A DNA stretch of 64,000 bases from Nisaea sp. (GTDB lineage Bacteria; Pseudomonadota; Alphaproteobacteria; Thalassobaculales; Thalassobaculaceae), in assembly GCF_034670185.1 (NCBI RefSeq), contig NZ_JAXMNY010000001.1, positions 1,550,001-1,614,000 of the forward strand, read 5' to 3'. This document shows positions 9,295 to 18,504 of the stretch, one piece after another. A program made the translations under genes and the position numbers. The notes under the pieces are model-generated. The model was given only the letters and a program-made list of their open reading frames with translations. It made no database searches and was not told the origin of the DNA. Position 1 is the first letter of the stretch, and each line of letters starts with the position of its first letter.

Positions 9295-9924
9295 ATGGAT
9301 CGGGCGCAATGGGAAGCTGATCAGGTTCGTGGCGTAGCACTCGCTCTGCGGCACTGGTTCGAGATCGCGGATACGGAAACGCGGATGCGGGAGCTCGGCA
9401 TTCGCCCGGGCCCGGAACGCAAGGCGACGGCCCCGGCAGACAAGCGCCTGCAATCTTTCGCGCTCACGGCTCTCCCGCCACAGATCGTCCGTCTCAAACC
9501 GGAAGCGCCGGTCACCACCTTGCATTTCCTGCAGATTGTCTATGACGACGGGGTGATGCGGGCTGATCCATGGCGCTGGTGGTTCGCCTGGATCAGTATT
9601 GAAATGATCTCCCGGCTCGGCCCGGACCCAAGCGGCCGTCAGGTCAAAACCTTCATTCGTACAGACGAAAGCCTGCAATCCGTCCGTCATACCGCGGCCC
9701 GCTGGCTCGCCAGCAGTGAAGCCAGGGTCGATTACGTCAATCGGGAGTTCAAGGCACTGCTGCGGCAGGCGCTCACCGATCAGGACGTTACCGCCGATCA
9801 GGACTCGCTGATCGACCGTCTCGGTCAACCCCTCGTCGTCTTCATCGAAGCGATGGCCGGTGAGGCCGGACGGATCTCCGCCGGTATCACCGCGCAACTG
9901 GCCGAACGGGTGGAGCGGATGTAG
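9295..9924 (+). CDS. Conserved-looking hypothetical protein
   Basis: 209 residues; I do not recognise the family. It is a soluble, mostly helical protein with no signal peptide or membrane segment. A Trp-rich patch, ADPWRWWFAWISIE, sits near residues 90-103, and the C-terminal half is amphipathic helix. Codon use and composition match the neighbours and it fills the gap cleanly, so it is a real gene. It stands alone between the divergent M23 peptidase gene and the sarcosine oxidase operon. Confidence 0.65.
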   Translation: MDRAQWEADQVRGVALALRHWFEIADTETRMRELGIRPGPERKATAPADKRLQSFALTALPPQIVRLKPEAPVTTLHFLQIVYDDGVMRADPWRWWFAWISIEMISRLGPDPSGRQVKTFIRTDESLQSVRHTAARWLASSEARVDYVNREFKALLRQALTDQDVTADQDSLIDRLGQPLVVFIEAMAGEAGRISAGITAQLAERVERM

Positions 9925-10042
9925 CGGAATGCCTGCATGACGCAATTGCGCGACAGCAGGTCGTAATCTGGCTTTTCGTATTGCCGTGGCCGGTGCTAGG
10001 CATATTGGGTCATTTCCTAACGATCCGGCAGGCAATCCGCTC

Positions 10043-11299
10043 ATGGCCGAATATTCCGTCTTCAATCTGATCAAGAACGCGCTCAACGGGCACAAGAGCT
10101 GGCAGCGTGCCTGGCGCGACCCTGAGCCAAAACCAAGCTATGATGTCGTCATTGTCGGTGGCGGCGGGCACGGGTTGGCCACCGCTTTCTATCTCGCCAA
10201 AGTGCATGGCATCCGAAATGTCGCCGTGCTCGAAAAAGGCTGGCTCGGCGGCGGCAATACCGGACGCAACACCACCATCGTACGCTCCAACTACATGCTC
10301 GACGACAATGCGCACTTCTACGAGAAGTCGATGAAACTGTGGGAGCAACTGAGCCACGAGCTGAATTTCAACGTCATGTTCAGCCAGCGCGGCGTGCTCA
10401 ATCTCGCTCACTCGGACGGGCAGATGGACCGCTTCGCACGGCGCGGCAATTCCATGCGCCTTAATGGCATCGACGCCGAACTGCTCGACCGGAAACAGGT
10501 CAAACGCATGGTGCCCTATCTCAACTACTCCGACGAAGCGCGCTTTCCGATCTATGGCGGATTGCTGCAGCCGCGCGGCGGCACGGCACGGCATGACGCC
10601 GTGGCCTGGGGCCTCGCCCGCGGCGCGGACCGGCTGGGCGTGGACATCATCCAGAATTGCGAGGTCACAGGCTTCAAGCGCAACGGTAACCGGATCGAAG
10701 CCGTCGAGACATCGCGCGGCACTATCGGCTGCGGCAAGATCGGCTTCGCCGTTGCCGGGAGCACCGGCTATCTCGCCTCCAAACTCGGCATGAAGCTGCC
10801 GATCGAAAGCCACGTCTTGCAGGCCTTCGTCTCCGAGCCGCTGAAGCCGTTGATCGACCATGTGGTGACCTATGGCGCCGGGCATTTCTATCTCAGCCAG
10901 TCGGACAAGGGCGGCCTGGTCTTCGGTGGCGATCTCGACATGTATAATTCCTACGCCCAGCGCGGCAACATGGAGACCATCGACCATGTCATGCGCGGCG
11001 GGATCGCCATGGTGCCCTCGCTGTCACGGCTCCGGCTTCTCCGGCACTGGGGCGGCATCATGGACATGTCCATGGATGGCAGCCCGATCATCGGCAAATC
11101 GCCGATCGACAACCTCTATCTCAATTGCGGCTGGTGTTATGGCGGCTTCAAGGCGACCCCGGGCTCCGGCTGGGTCTTCGCCCACACGATCGCCGAGGAC
11201 GAGCCGCATCCGCTGAATGCCGGGCTCCGGCTCGACCGCTTCGAGCGCGGCTACATTCTCGACGAAGAAGCGACCGGCCCCGTGCCGGGGCACCATTAG
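10043..11299 (+). CDS. soxB: Sarcosine oxidase beta subunit
   Basis: 418 residues from MAEYSVFNLIKNAL, the family-typical start; an in-frame extension of 19 codons is not used by relatives. YDVVIVGGGGHGLATAFYLAK is the dinucleotide-binding fold for FAD; EKGWLGGGNTGRNTT follows and is characteristic of SoxB, the subunit that carries the oxidation site and covalent FMN in heterotetrameric enzymes. It oxidises sarcosine to glycine, passing the methyl group towards tetrahydrofolate. First gene of soxBDAG, with 12 bp to soxD. Confidence 0.95.
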   Translation: MAEYSVFNLIKNALNGHKSWQRAWRDPEPKPSYDVVIVGGGGHGLATAFYLAKVHGIRNVAVLEKGWLGGGNTGRNTTIVRSNYMLDDNAHFYEKSMKLWEQLSHELNFNVMFSQRGVLNLAHSDGQMDRFARRGNSMRLNGIDAELLDRKQVKRMVPYLNYSDEARFPIYGGLLQPRGGTARHDAVAWGLARGADRLGVDIIQNCEVTGFKRNGNRIEAVETSRGTIGCGKIGFAVAGSTGYLASKLGMKLPIESHVLQAFVSEPLKPLIDHVVTYGAGHFYLSQSDKGGLVFGGDLDMYNSYAQRGNMETIDHVMRGGIAMVPSLSRLRLLRHWGGIMDMSMDGSPIIGKSPIDNLYLNCGWCYGGFKATPGSGWVFAHTIAEDEPHPLNAGLRLDRFERGYILDEEATGPVPGHH

Positions 11300-11311
11300 G
11301 AGGCGCCGACC

Positions 11312-11602
11312 ATGCTCTATATCGACTGCCCCTATTGCGGCAAACGCGCCCACGACGAGTTCACCTATATCGGCGACGCCACCAAGAAACGCCCGGACGG
11401 TGCCGAAAAGAACGACCCGGCATGGGTCGATTACGTCTACACGCGCGACAATCCGCGCGGCCCGCATCTGGAGCTCTGGCATCACAGCCTCGGCTGCCGG
11501 GAGGTGGTGAAAGTGTTGCGCAATATCCTGACGCACGAGATCCTCGGGTGCGGACGGCCTGCGGACGACATCCCCCTGCCCGAAGCGGAGACCAAGCCAT
11601 GA
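11312..11602 (+). CDS. soxD: Sarcosine oxidase delta subunit
   Basis: 96 residues. MLYIDCPYCGKRAHDEFTY begins the family, and Cys6/Cys9 together with HHSLGC near residue 62 form the zinc-ribbon site. The subunit has a structural role in the alpha-beta-gamma-delta complex. Its stop codon overlaps the soxA start (ATGA at 11599-11602), a sign of translational coupling. Confidence 0.95.
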   Translation: MLYIDCPYCGKRAHDEFTYIGDATKKRPDGAEKNDPAWVDYVYTRDNPRGPHLELWHHSLGCREVVKVLRNILTHEILGCGRPADDIPLPEAETKP

Positions 11603-14600
11603 TTCGCGGCAAGGAACAGCAGCCGTTCCGGATGTCCGAAGGAGGCGAGATCGAACGCACCCGCCCGCTTACCTTCAGCTTCGACGGCAAGTCCTACACC
11701 GGTTATGAAGGCGATACGCTGGCCTCCGCCCTGCTCGCCAACGGCGTCAAGCTGGTCGGCCGCAGCTTCAAATACCACCGTCCGCGCGGTATCTATTCGG
11801 CCGGGCCGGAAGAGCCCAACGCGCTGGTGAACCTGCGCTCCGGCGGACGGCAGGAGCCGAACACCCGCGCCACCCAGATCGAGCTGTTCGCGGGTCTCGA
11901 AGCCAAAAGCCAGAACCGCTGGCCGTCCCTCGCGCTCGATATTATGGGCGTGAACGACTTTGCCTCGCGCTTCCTGTTTGCCGGTTTCTACTACAAGACC
12001 TTCATGGGCCTGCCAGGTTGGCACTTCTATGAGCATTTTATCCGCAAGGCCGCCGGCATGGGCGAGGCCAAACATGTCAGCGATCCAGACATCTACGACA
12101 AGATGCATGGACATGCGGACATCGTAGTGGTCGGTGCCGGCCCGGCCGGACTTGCCGCTGCCCTGACCGCAGGCCGGAGCGGCGCCCGTGTCTTCCTGAT
12201 CGACGAAAACAACAAGCCGGGCGGCCGGTTGCGCAGTGAGCGCGAGACCATCAACGGCAACCCCGCCATGGACTGGGCCACGAGCACTTTCGCTGAGCTA
12301 GAGGAGATGGAGAACGTTACTCTGCTCCGCCGCGCGACGGCTTTCGGTTACTACGATGGCGACACCATCGCCGTGCTGGAGCGGGTATCCGATCATCTGC
12401 CCGTCCCCGCTCCCTTCCAGGTACGCCAGCGCCGCTGGCTGATCCACGCCAAAAAGGTGCTGCTGGCCACCGGGTCGACCGAGCGACCGCTGGTGTTCGA
12501 CGGTAATGACCGCCCCGGCGTGATGCTGGCCGGAGCCGCCCGCACATACGCAAACCGTTTCGCCGTGCAGCCCGGAAAGCATGCCGTTGTCTTCGCCAAC
12601 AATGACGATGGATACCGCACCGCCCTCGACCTTGCGGATGCGGGCATCGAAGTGCGCGGCGTGATCGACCCACGCACCGGCGGACAGGGTCCGCTGAAGG
12701 AAGATGTCATCGCCCAGGGCATTGATGTCGTCAGCGGGGCTGTCGTGGTCCGCACCCATGGCTATCTCGGCCTTGCCGGTGTCGACATTGCCGATCTCGG
12801 CACGCTGCAGTCCGGCGCCACCCCGGAAACCCGCTACATTCCGTGCGACCTGCTGGCGACCGGCGGCGGCTGGAGCCCAAACGTCCATCTCTACAGTCAC
12901 CAGAGCGGCAAGCCGGTCTACGATCCGACCATCGGCGCCTTCGTGCCGGGCGCGTCCCGCATGAACGACCGCTCCATCGGCGCCGCGCGAGGCCGGTTCA
13001 GCCTCGGAGACTGCCTTGCCGACGGGTATACGGCAGGTCAGGAGACCGCCGAGGCACTTGGTTTCACGACTGGAGCTGTGGCTGATATCCCGTCCACCGA
13101 CGAGCAGGCAACCGGCCCGCTCAAGATCCTCTGGCAGGTTCCGGCATTGCCGGGCCGCAAGGGACGGCGTTTTGTCGATCTGCAAGACGATGTCACGGCG
13201 GATGACGTCAAGCTGGCCCAGAGCGAAGGTTATGTCTCTGTCGAGCACCTGAAACGCTACACCACACTCGGCATGGGCACGGACCAGGGCAAAACCTCGA
13301 ATATCAATGGTCATGGCGTGCTCGCCGAAGCACGCGGTCTCGACGTTTCCGAAGTTGGCACAACGACGTTCCGGCCGCCCTACACGCCGGTCGCCATCGG
13401 CGCTTTTGCCGGTCGCGAGATCGGCCGTCACCAGAACCCGGTCCGGCGCACGCCGATGCACGACTGGCATCTCGCGCATGGCGCACAGATGATGGAAGCC
13501 GGGCTCTGGATGCGGCCGCAATATTATCTCGGCAAGGATGAGCCTAATTCCCGCGAAGCGATGTTCAAGGCCATCGAGCGGGAAACGCTGGCGGTGCGTA
13601 ACACCGCCGGGATCTCGGACGTCTCGACCCTCGGCAAGATCGATATCCAGGGGCCGGACGCCACGGAACTTCTTAACCGGGTTTATATCAACGGCTGGAA
13701 GACCCTGGCCGTCGGCAAGGCGCGGTACGGCGTCATGCTGCGTGAGGACGGCGTCGCCCTTGATGACGGCACCACCTCGCGGATCGGCGAGAACCATTAT
13801 TACATGACGACGACCACAGCAGAAGCCGGTCCGGTGATGGAGCATCTGGAGCTGCATCTGCAGGTCCATTGGCCGGACCTCGACGTGAAGATCGCGTCCG
13901 TCTCCGACGATTGGGCCGCCATGGCCATTGCCGGGCCGAACAGCCGCGCCATCCTGCAGGACCTGTTCCCGCAAGTGGACCTTTCCAACGAGGGCTTCCC
14001 TTTCATGGGCGTACGCGAGACGAAACTCGGAGCCTTCCCGGCCCGGGTCTTCCGCATCAGCTTCTCGGGAGAACTGGCCTACGAGATTGCCGTGCCTGCC
14101 GGGTATGGCGAAGCCGCGTGGGAACGCTGCCTTGCCGTTGGCGAGTCGCATGGCCTTGTGCCCTACGGCCTCGAAGCGCTGAACATCCTGCGCATCGAAA
14201 AAGGCCACGTGACCGTCGCCGAAATCGACGGCCGCGTCTCCGCAGCCGACCTTGGCTTCGGCAAAATGATGAGCTCTAAGAAGCGCTTCATCGGCGACGC
14301 CCTTTCGACCCGTGAAGGCATGGACGATCTGGGCCGCCCGACGCTGGTCGGACTGACACCGGTCGACGGCAAGACGAAGATCCGCGCTGGATCGATCCTG
14401 GTGGAGGACCCGAAAACGCCGCCACCGGTGCCGAAGCTCGGCCATGTTTCCTCCACCGCCCCGATCAGCCCGAATGTCGGACATCCGATTTCGCTCGGCC
14501 TGTTGAAAGACGGTCCAAACAGGATCGGCGATACGGTCTGGGCGGTCTTCCCGCTCAAGGGCGAAGCGGTCCAGGTGAAGGTGACCAGTCCGAATGTCTA

Positions 14601-14631
14601 TGACGTGGAAGGAGCAAGGCTCCATGGCTGA
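11599..14631 (+). CDS. soxA: Sarcosine oxidase alpha subunit
   Basis: 1010 residues from MIRGKEQQPFR; the open frame continues upstream through soxD and is spurious there. In order: a ferredoxin-like N-terminal domain (about 20-105, without the cluster cysteines); an NAD-binding domain with DIVVVGAGPAGLAAA near residue 173; a FAD/NAD oxidoreductase middle; and a C-terminal GcvT-like aminomethyltransferase pair (about 620-1000) that moves the methylene group to tetrahydrofolate. It pairs with SoxB across the catalytic tunnel. It overlaps both soxD and soxG. Confidence 0.96.
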   Translation: MIRGKEQQPFRMSEGGEIERTRPLTFSFDGKSYTGYEGDTLASALLANGVKLVGRSFKYHRPRGIYSAGPEEPNALVNLRSGGRQEPNTRATQIELFAGLEAKSQNRWPSLALDIMGVNDFASRFLFAGFYYKTFMGLPGWHFYEHFIRKAAGMGEAKHVSDPDIYDKMHGHADIVVVGAGPAGLAAALTAGRSGARVFLIDENNKPGGRLRSERETINGNPAMDWATSTFAELEEMENVTLLRRATAFGYYDGDTIAVLERVSDHLPVPAPFQVRQRRWLIHAKKVLLATGSTERPLVFDGNDRPGVMLAGAARTYANRFAVQPGKHAVVFANNDDGYRTALDLADAGIEVRGVIDPRTGGQGPLKEDVIAQGIDVVSGAVVVRTHGYLGLAGVDIADLGTLQSGATPETRYIPCDLLATGGGWSPNVHLYSHQSGKPVYDPTIGAFVPGASRMNDRSIGAARGRFSLGDCLADGYTAGQETAEALGFTTGAVADIPSTDEQATGPLKILWQVPALPGRKGRRFVDLQDDVTADDVKLAQSEGYVSVEHLKRYTTLGMGTDQGKTSNINGHGVLAEARGLDVSEVGTTTFRPPYTPVAIGAFAGREIGRHQNPVRRTPMHDWHLAHGAQMMEAGLWMRPQYYLGKDEPNSREAMFKAIERETLAVRNTAGISDVSTLGKIDIQGPDATELLNRVYINGWKTLAVGKARYGVMLREDGVALDDGTTSRIGENHYYMTTTTAEAGPVMEHLELHLQVHWPDLDVKIASVSDDWAAMAIAGPNSRAILQDLFPQVDLSNEGFPFMGVRETKLGAFPARVFRISFSGELAYEIAVPAGYGEAAWERCLAVGESHGLVPYGLEALNILRIEKGHVTVAEIDGRVSAADLGFGKMMSSKKRFIGDALSTREGMDDLGRPTLVGLTPVDGKTKIRAGSILVEDPKTPPPVPKLGHVSSTAPISPNVGHPISLGLLKDGPNRIGDTVWAVFPLKGEAVQVKVTSPNVYDVEGARLHG

Positions 14632-15232
14632 CGATGTGATTCTCGCCCGCCGCTCGGCCCTCGCCGGAATTCTCGAACCAGGCGACCACGGGGCCAATCG
14701 CTTTGACGGTCCGGGTATTCACCTGACCGAGCGCACCCCGTTTTCCGTGGTGCAGGTCGAAGCTCGTGCCGATGTAATTCCATCGTTGGCTGAAGCACTG
14801 GAAACGGCCACCGGCACCGCTCCATCCCTCACACCGAACCAGAGCGCCGGAAACGGGCAGCCCCGCATCCTCGGCACAGGCACCGGAAAATGGCTGGTCA
14901 TAGAGCCTGAACACCGCGATCTCGCCGCGCATCTTCGCTCGGCGCTTCCGGATAGTGTTGCGGTCATCGACCTCAGTCACGCGCGCACGATTTTTCGGTT
15001 GTCGGGACGCGACGCCCGTACGCTTTTGGCAAAAGGCTGCTCTATCGATATGCACCCGTCCGCGTTTTTGGCCGATACCAGCCGGATCACCGGAGTCTTC
15101 CACGCACCGGCCCTGATCGATTGCCGCAGCGCCGAGCCGGTGTTTGATATCTATGTGCACCGATCTTACGCAGCGCATCTGTTGGAGGCACTACAGGATG
15201 GCGCATTGGAATATGGCTGCCGCGTATCCTGA
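14624..15232 (+). CDS. soxG: Sarcosine oxidase gamma subunit
   Basis: 202 residues from MADDVILARRSAL. The start overlaps the soxA stop and has GGAAGG at 14608-14613. Motifs such as GANRFDGPG and the central LGTGTGKWLVIEP fit SoxG, a GcvT-fold subunit that contacts the folate-binding part of SoxA. Last gene of the operon; no transporter, serA/glyA or purU is linked in this window, although glycine and formaldehyde-folate disposal are the expected next steps. Confidence 0.93.
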   Translation: MADDVILARRSALAGILEPGDHGANRFDGPGIHLTERTPFSVVQVEARADVIPSLAEALETATGTAPSLTPNQSAGNGQPRILGTGTGKWLVIEPEHRDLAAHLRSALPDSVAVIDLSHARTIFRLSGRDARTLLAKGCSIDMHPSAFLADTSRITGVFHAPALIDCRSAEPVFDIYVHRSYAAHLLEALQDGALEYGCRVS

Positions 15233-15292
15233 GGCATGCATTTTTTGGTCGGGACATGCATCACGCTTGTCCGAATTGACCGGGAGGGATAG

Positions 15293-15496
15293 TTTACGAG
15301 TGTTGGTTCCGCCGCTGTAAACATGGCGACGGATTAAAAGGGAACACGGCGAGGCGTACCCATCAGGGACCGAATCCGTGGCTGCCCCCGCAACTGTGAG
15401 CGACGAGCGACATCCGGACTGAGCCACTGGCCCCGCATGAGCGGACTGGGAAGGCAGGATGAAGCAATGACCCGCGAGCCAGGAGACCTGCCGACA
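15293..15496 (+). ncRNA. Cobalamin riboswitch
   Basis: The conserved blocks appear in the proper order: AAAGGGAACACGG near 15338; GGCTGCCCCCGCAACTGTGA near 15380; the B12-box GCCACTG at 15423-15429; GGGAAGGC near 15450; and GCGAGCCAGGAGACCTGCC at 15474-15492. It lies about 160 bp before cbtB and points towards it, so adenosylcobalamin should turn off the cobalt uptake genes when B12 is plentiful. Boundaries are approximate. Confidence 0.95.
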
Positions 15497-15498
15497 CC

Positions 15499-15524
15499 GA
15501 TGCCGGCGCCCATGCGGCGGCATC
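15499..15524 (+). promoter_or_regulatory. Hairpin after the riboswitch, possible expression platform
   Basis: GATGCCG (15499-15505) pairs with CGGCATC (15518-15524), with a further inner CGC/GCG pairing across one mismatch. It immediately follows the aptamer. No T-run follows, so control could be by antitermination upstream or by sequestering downstream sequence; the cbtB ribosome-binding site is 120 bp further on. Confidence 0.4.
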
Positions 15525-15654
15525 AATGACAACGTCGGGGTGAGCGTATTGCCAAATTGGCGGCCGGAAGCCGCCGCTTGGTTCTCTCGCCTCTGAACAA
15601 GCCCGGATACAGCTCTGAGGGCCGTATCCGGATCGTTTTTGATCGGAGGAACAC

Positions 15655-15834
15655 ATGACTTCAGCAGTTCAGAAATCCACATCTCTCACCGCCAGCCAAT
15701 CCACCAAGATGGTGGCGGTCTTTGCGCTTCTGGCCGGCCTCGGCATCGTCTACCTGACCGGTTTTGCCAATGCCACCGCCCTGCACAACACAGCTCACGA
15801 CACCCGTCACAGCATGGCCTTCCCTTGCCACTAA
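15655..15834 (+). CDS. cbtB: CbtB, small cobalt transport subunit
   Basis: 59 residues. One membrane helix (about 19-40) is followed by a histidine-rich tail ending TRHSMAFPCH, the hallmark of CbtB; the tail is probably the metal-binding end. The start has GGAGG at 45-49 of the 15600 block (15645-15649), spaced 5 bases. It is the first gene behind the cobalamin riboswitch and is followed by cbtA, the usual pair in alphaproteobacteria. Confidence 0.93.
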   Translation: MTSAVQKSTSLTASQSTKMVAVFALLAGLGIVYLTGFANATALHNTAHDTRHSMAFPCH

Positions 15835-15857
15835 GCCTTTGGCACGAAGGAACTGCG

Positions 15858-16607
15858 ATGCTCATGAAATTCATAAAGTCGGCGCTCGTCGCCGGCTTCG
15901 CCGCGGGGATTCTGGTCGCAGCGCTTCAGGCAGTGACAACAACGCCCCTGATTCTTGAGGCCGAACGTTACGAAGGCGGCATGGCCAGTGCGGGCGAAAT
16001 TCTCGTTGCGCATTTCGCCAAAAACCAGTCGGACGCGTTTGTGCATCTCGCGCATGGAACAGAAGCGCACGGCGCCAAGGAAACCTGGGCTCCGGAAGAC
16101 GGACTGGAGCGGACGCTCTCGACCTCGATCGCGACAATCGGCACGACCTTCGGGTTTGCCCTGGTCCTGCTCGCGGCCATGGTTCTCAGCAATGCGACGA
16201 TCACTGCCCGTACTGGCCTGATCTGGGGTGCGGCAGCCTTTGCCGCCACCGGCCTTGCACCGGCCCTCGGTCTCAGCCCGGAACTTCCGGGCGCGGCCGC
16301 CGCAGTCCTAGAGGACCGGCAAATCTGGTGGATCGGCACGGCCCTGGCCACAGCCGTCGGCCTGTTCCTGGCACTGCGTGTCTCCACGCCGCTGGCAATC
16401 GTCGCGGGTCTGGTCCTGATCGCGATCCCGCATGTGATCGGCGCCCCGCACCCGGACGATTATATCAGCGACGTGCCGTCGGAGCTGTCCGGCCATTTCG
16501 CCGCCGCTTCCCTTGTAGTGCACGCCGTGACCTGGGCGGCAACCGGCTGCATCGCCGGTTTTGTCTGGGAGCGTTCCGGCACTCCCGAAGCAGCAGCCGC
16601 GGCGTGA
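15858..16607 (+). CDS. cbtA: CbtA, predicted cobalt transporter
   Basis: 249 residues from MLMKFIKSAL, with GAAGGA seven bases upstream; an open frame extending back over cbtB is rejected. Multiple membrane helices are visible (for example near 8-26, about 95-115, 120-140, 155-175, 180-200 and 220-240), and the periplasmic loop holds histidines. The CbtA family is predicted by genomics to import cobalt for B12 synthesis. It ends in a GTGA overlap with the next gene. Confidence 0.9.
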   Translation: MLMKFIKSALVAGFAAGILVAALQAVTTTPLILEAERYEGGMASAGEILVAHFAKNQSDAFVHLAHGTEAHGAKETWAPEDGLERTLSTSIATIGTTFGFALVLLAAMVLSNATITARTGLIWGAAAFAATGLAPALGLSPELPGAAAAVLEDRQIWWIGTALATAVGLFLALRVSTPLAIVAGLVLIAIPHVIGAPHPDDYISDVPSELSGHFAAASLVVHAVTWAATGCIAGFVWERSGTPEAAAAA

Positions 16608-17065
16608 GCGAACAATCATTTGCGGACGACGATTCTCGTCGTCCGCTTCATCCCGTTACCATCGATATCTGTACCGCCTGCCGCCACTCCGAGGATCCGG
16701 CAGGCGATGGGCGCGTCCTGCTCGAGCGGGTCGAAGCACTCTGTGCCGACGAGGACGGAATCACCGTCCGCCCGATCGAATGCATGGCCGTATGCGACCG
16801 CCAGGTCACCGTCGCGCTCAGAGGGCCCGGCCTCTGGAGCTATGTGCTGGGCGACGTCAATGCCGAGCATGACGGCGCCGAACTGGTAGCCGCGGCGCGC
16901 GCTGTCGCCGCCGCCCCGCACGGGGTTCCCAAACTGCGCGACAGACCGCCGGTTTTCCGCAAGGGTGTGATCTGCCGGCTTTTGCCGCCGCCGGATCATG
17001 ACGAAAACAAGACACAAGACAGCAGCGCCGCGGACCAGGTTCCGGCCCCAGACCAGTTAAGTTAA
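16604..17065 (+). CDS. DUF1636 metal-binding protein, thioredoxin-like ferredoxin type
   Basis: About 153 residues from a GTG start that overlaps the cbtA stop; the start is a judgement, since no ATG is placed suitably. A Cys-x2-Cys (ICTACRH, residues 23-26) and a later IECMAVCDRQVTVAL pair resemble thioredoxin-fold 2Fe-2S proteins. The family is often encoded next to cbtAB or cobaltochelatase genes, so a part in cobalt handling is likely but unproved. The C-terminal 30 residues are polar and poorly conserved in type. Confidence 0.8.
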   Translation: MSEQSFADDDSRRPLHPVTIDICTACRHSEDPAGDGRVLLERVEALCADEDGITVRPIECMAVCDRQVTVALRGPGLWSYVLGDVNAEHDGAELVAAARAVAAAPHGVPKLRDRPPVFRKGVICRLLPPPDHDENKTQDSSAADQVPAPDQLS

Positions 17066-17074
17066 GAGGATCGA

Positions 17075-17776
17075 ATGACCGGAATTCTGCTGCTTGGCTT
17101 CCTGATCGGAATGCAGCACGCCTTTGAAGCGGACCATGTCGCGGCCGTTTCCAGCATGGTCACCTCGGGCACCTCGGTGCGCCGCGCGGTGCACCATGGC
17201 CTCGCTTGGGGGCTGGGTCACTCGCTGATCCTCGGCGCCGTCACCGGGTTGATGATCGGCTTTGGCCTCAGCGTCAGCGAGGAATGGAGCACGATCTTCG
17301 AGTTCGGTGTCGGCATTTTGCTTGTGATCCTCGGCGCCCGTGTCCTGCTGCGCCTCTGGCGTGAAGGAGGTGCCTGGCGCGTCCATCGGCACTCCGACGG
17401 CAAGGCTCACGTCCATTTCGTCACCGCCGAGAGCGAACAGACTGCGCATGGCCCGGCAGAACATGCTCACCGGCGCGGCCTGCCGCTCGGCACAATCTCC
17501 ATCGGCATGGTGCATGGTCTGGCCGGCTCGGGCTCGATCCTGATGATGACGGCAGTCGGCCTCGACGCGCCGTCCGATGCCATCCTCTATGTCATTCTGT
17601 TCGGCATCGGCAGCATGAGTGGCATGGGCATTCTCTCCGCCATCATCGCCCTGCCGCTGCACTGGACAAGCAAAAGCCTGAAGACAGGCAATCTGGCCAT
17701 CCAGGGTTTCATCGGGCTGATCGCCATCGTTATCGGCATCACCATTGCGGCTGAGAATGCCAGCGCCCTGATGTAG
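17075..17776 (+). CDS. NiCoT/HupN-like nickel-cobalt permease with His-rich loop
   Basis: 233 residues with about six membrane helices. HAFEADH at residues 15-21 fits the HX4DH metal signature of the NiCoT and UreH permeases. Between helices, residues 106-132 form a loop rich in histidine (HRHSDGKAHVHF, then AHGPAEHAH), which probably binds metal. Its position as the last gene of the riboswitch operon argues for cobalt rather than nickel. The spacing to the DUF1636 gene is 9 bp. Confidence 0.85.
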   Translation: MTGILLLGFLIGMQHAFEADHVAAVSSMVTSGTSVRRAVHHGLAWGLGHSLILGAVTGLMIGFGLSVSEEWSTIFEFGVGILLVILGARVLLRLWREGGAWRVHRHSDGKAHVHFVTAESEQTAHGPAEHAHRRGLPLGTISIGMVHGLAGSGSILMMTAVGLDAPSDAILYVILFGIGSMSGMGILSAIIALPLHWTSKSLKTGNLAIQGFIGLIAIVIGITIAAENASALM

Positions 17777-17881
17777 TCTTCGAAAGTGGCTGGTTAGGCT
17801 TCACACAGTTTCTGAATTAGCTGCTGGATCATGCCGCACCGGCGCAGCTAGGCTCTTTCTTCAACGTGGGAGGCGCACGCC

Positions 17882-18499
17882 ATGATCGACCAAATCCTCG
17901 TCATTCTCGGCATCACACTGCTCGTCATGATCAGTCCGGGTCCGGATATGGTGATCGTGATGCGCAATACCGTTATCGGTGGACGCGTTGGCGGACTGCA
18001 ATCCTCACTCGGTGTGCTGGCCGGCAACATGGTCCACATCACCTATTGCGCCATCGGGATCGGCTGGCTCATCTCCGAAAGCATCCTCGCCTTCAGCATT
18101 CTGAAATATGCCGGCGCCGCCTACCTGATCTATATCGGCGTGATGAGCTTCCGCGCCAGGGACATGGCTCTCTCAACGGCGGACGCCGGGCTGCAAAAGA
18201 ACGCAGCCAGGAGCTGGTTCCTGCAAGGCTTCCTGAACAACATCCTTAACCCGAAGGGTACGCTCTTCTATCTCGGCGTCTTCACCATGGTGATCACGCC
18301 ACAGACCTCGACCGCGACCACCCTGCTGCTGGTTCTGATCATGATGTCGGTCAGCGCCCTGTTCTGGGTGTTCTTCGTTTTCACGCTAGACAGCACTATC
18401 GTTCGGAATGTGCTTGAACGCGGCCAGAGGATCGTCAACCGGGTGTTCGGCGGGCTGCTGATCTTCCTTGGCATCCGCGTCGCCCTGATGGAGCGTTAA
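17882..18499 (+). CDS. LysE/RhtB family amino-acid exporter
   Basis: 205 residues, family length, with six predicted membrane helices. The N-terminus ITLLVMISPGPDMVIVMRNT is the LysE/RhtB signature. It would export an amino acid or analogue such as threonine, homoserine or lysine, driven by the proton gradient; the substrate cannot be read from sequence. GGGAGGCG precedes the start. It is followed after 5 bp by the thioesterase gene. Confidence 0.9.
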   Translation: MIDQILVILGITLLVMISPGPDMVIVMRNTVIGGRVGGLQSSLGVLAGNMVHITYCAIGIGWLISESILAFSILKYAGAAYLIYIGVMSFRARDMALSTADAGLQKNAARSWFLQGFLNNILNPKGTLFYLGVFTMVITPQTSTATTLLLVLIMMSVSALFWVFFVFTLDSTIVRNVLERGQRIVNRVFGGLLIFLGIRVALMER

Positions 18500-18504
18500 C
18501 CAGA

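Noticed and set aside
12298..14697. A 799-codon open frame antisense to soxA
   Set aside because: It lies opposite a clearly homologous, conserved gene; its protein has no family features. It is a GC-skewed codon shadow.
15240..15275. ATGCAT...ATGCAT repeat after soxG
   Set aside because: Short, AT-rich arms with a T-run in the loop; not a convincing terminator or operator.
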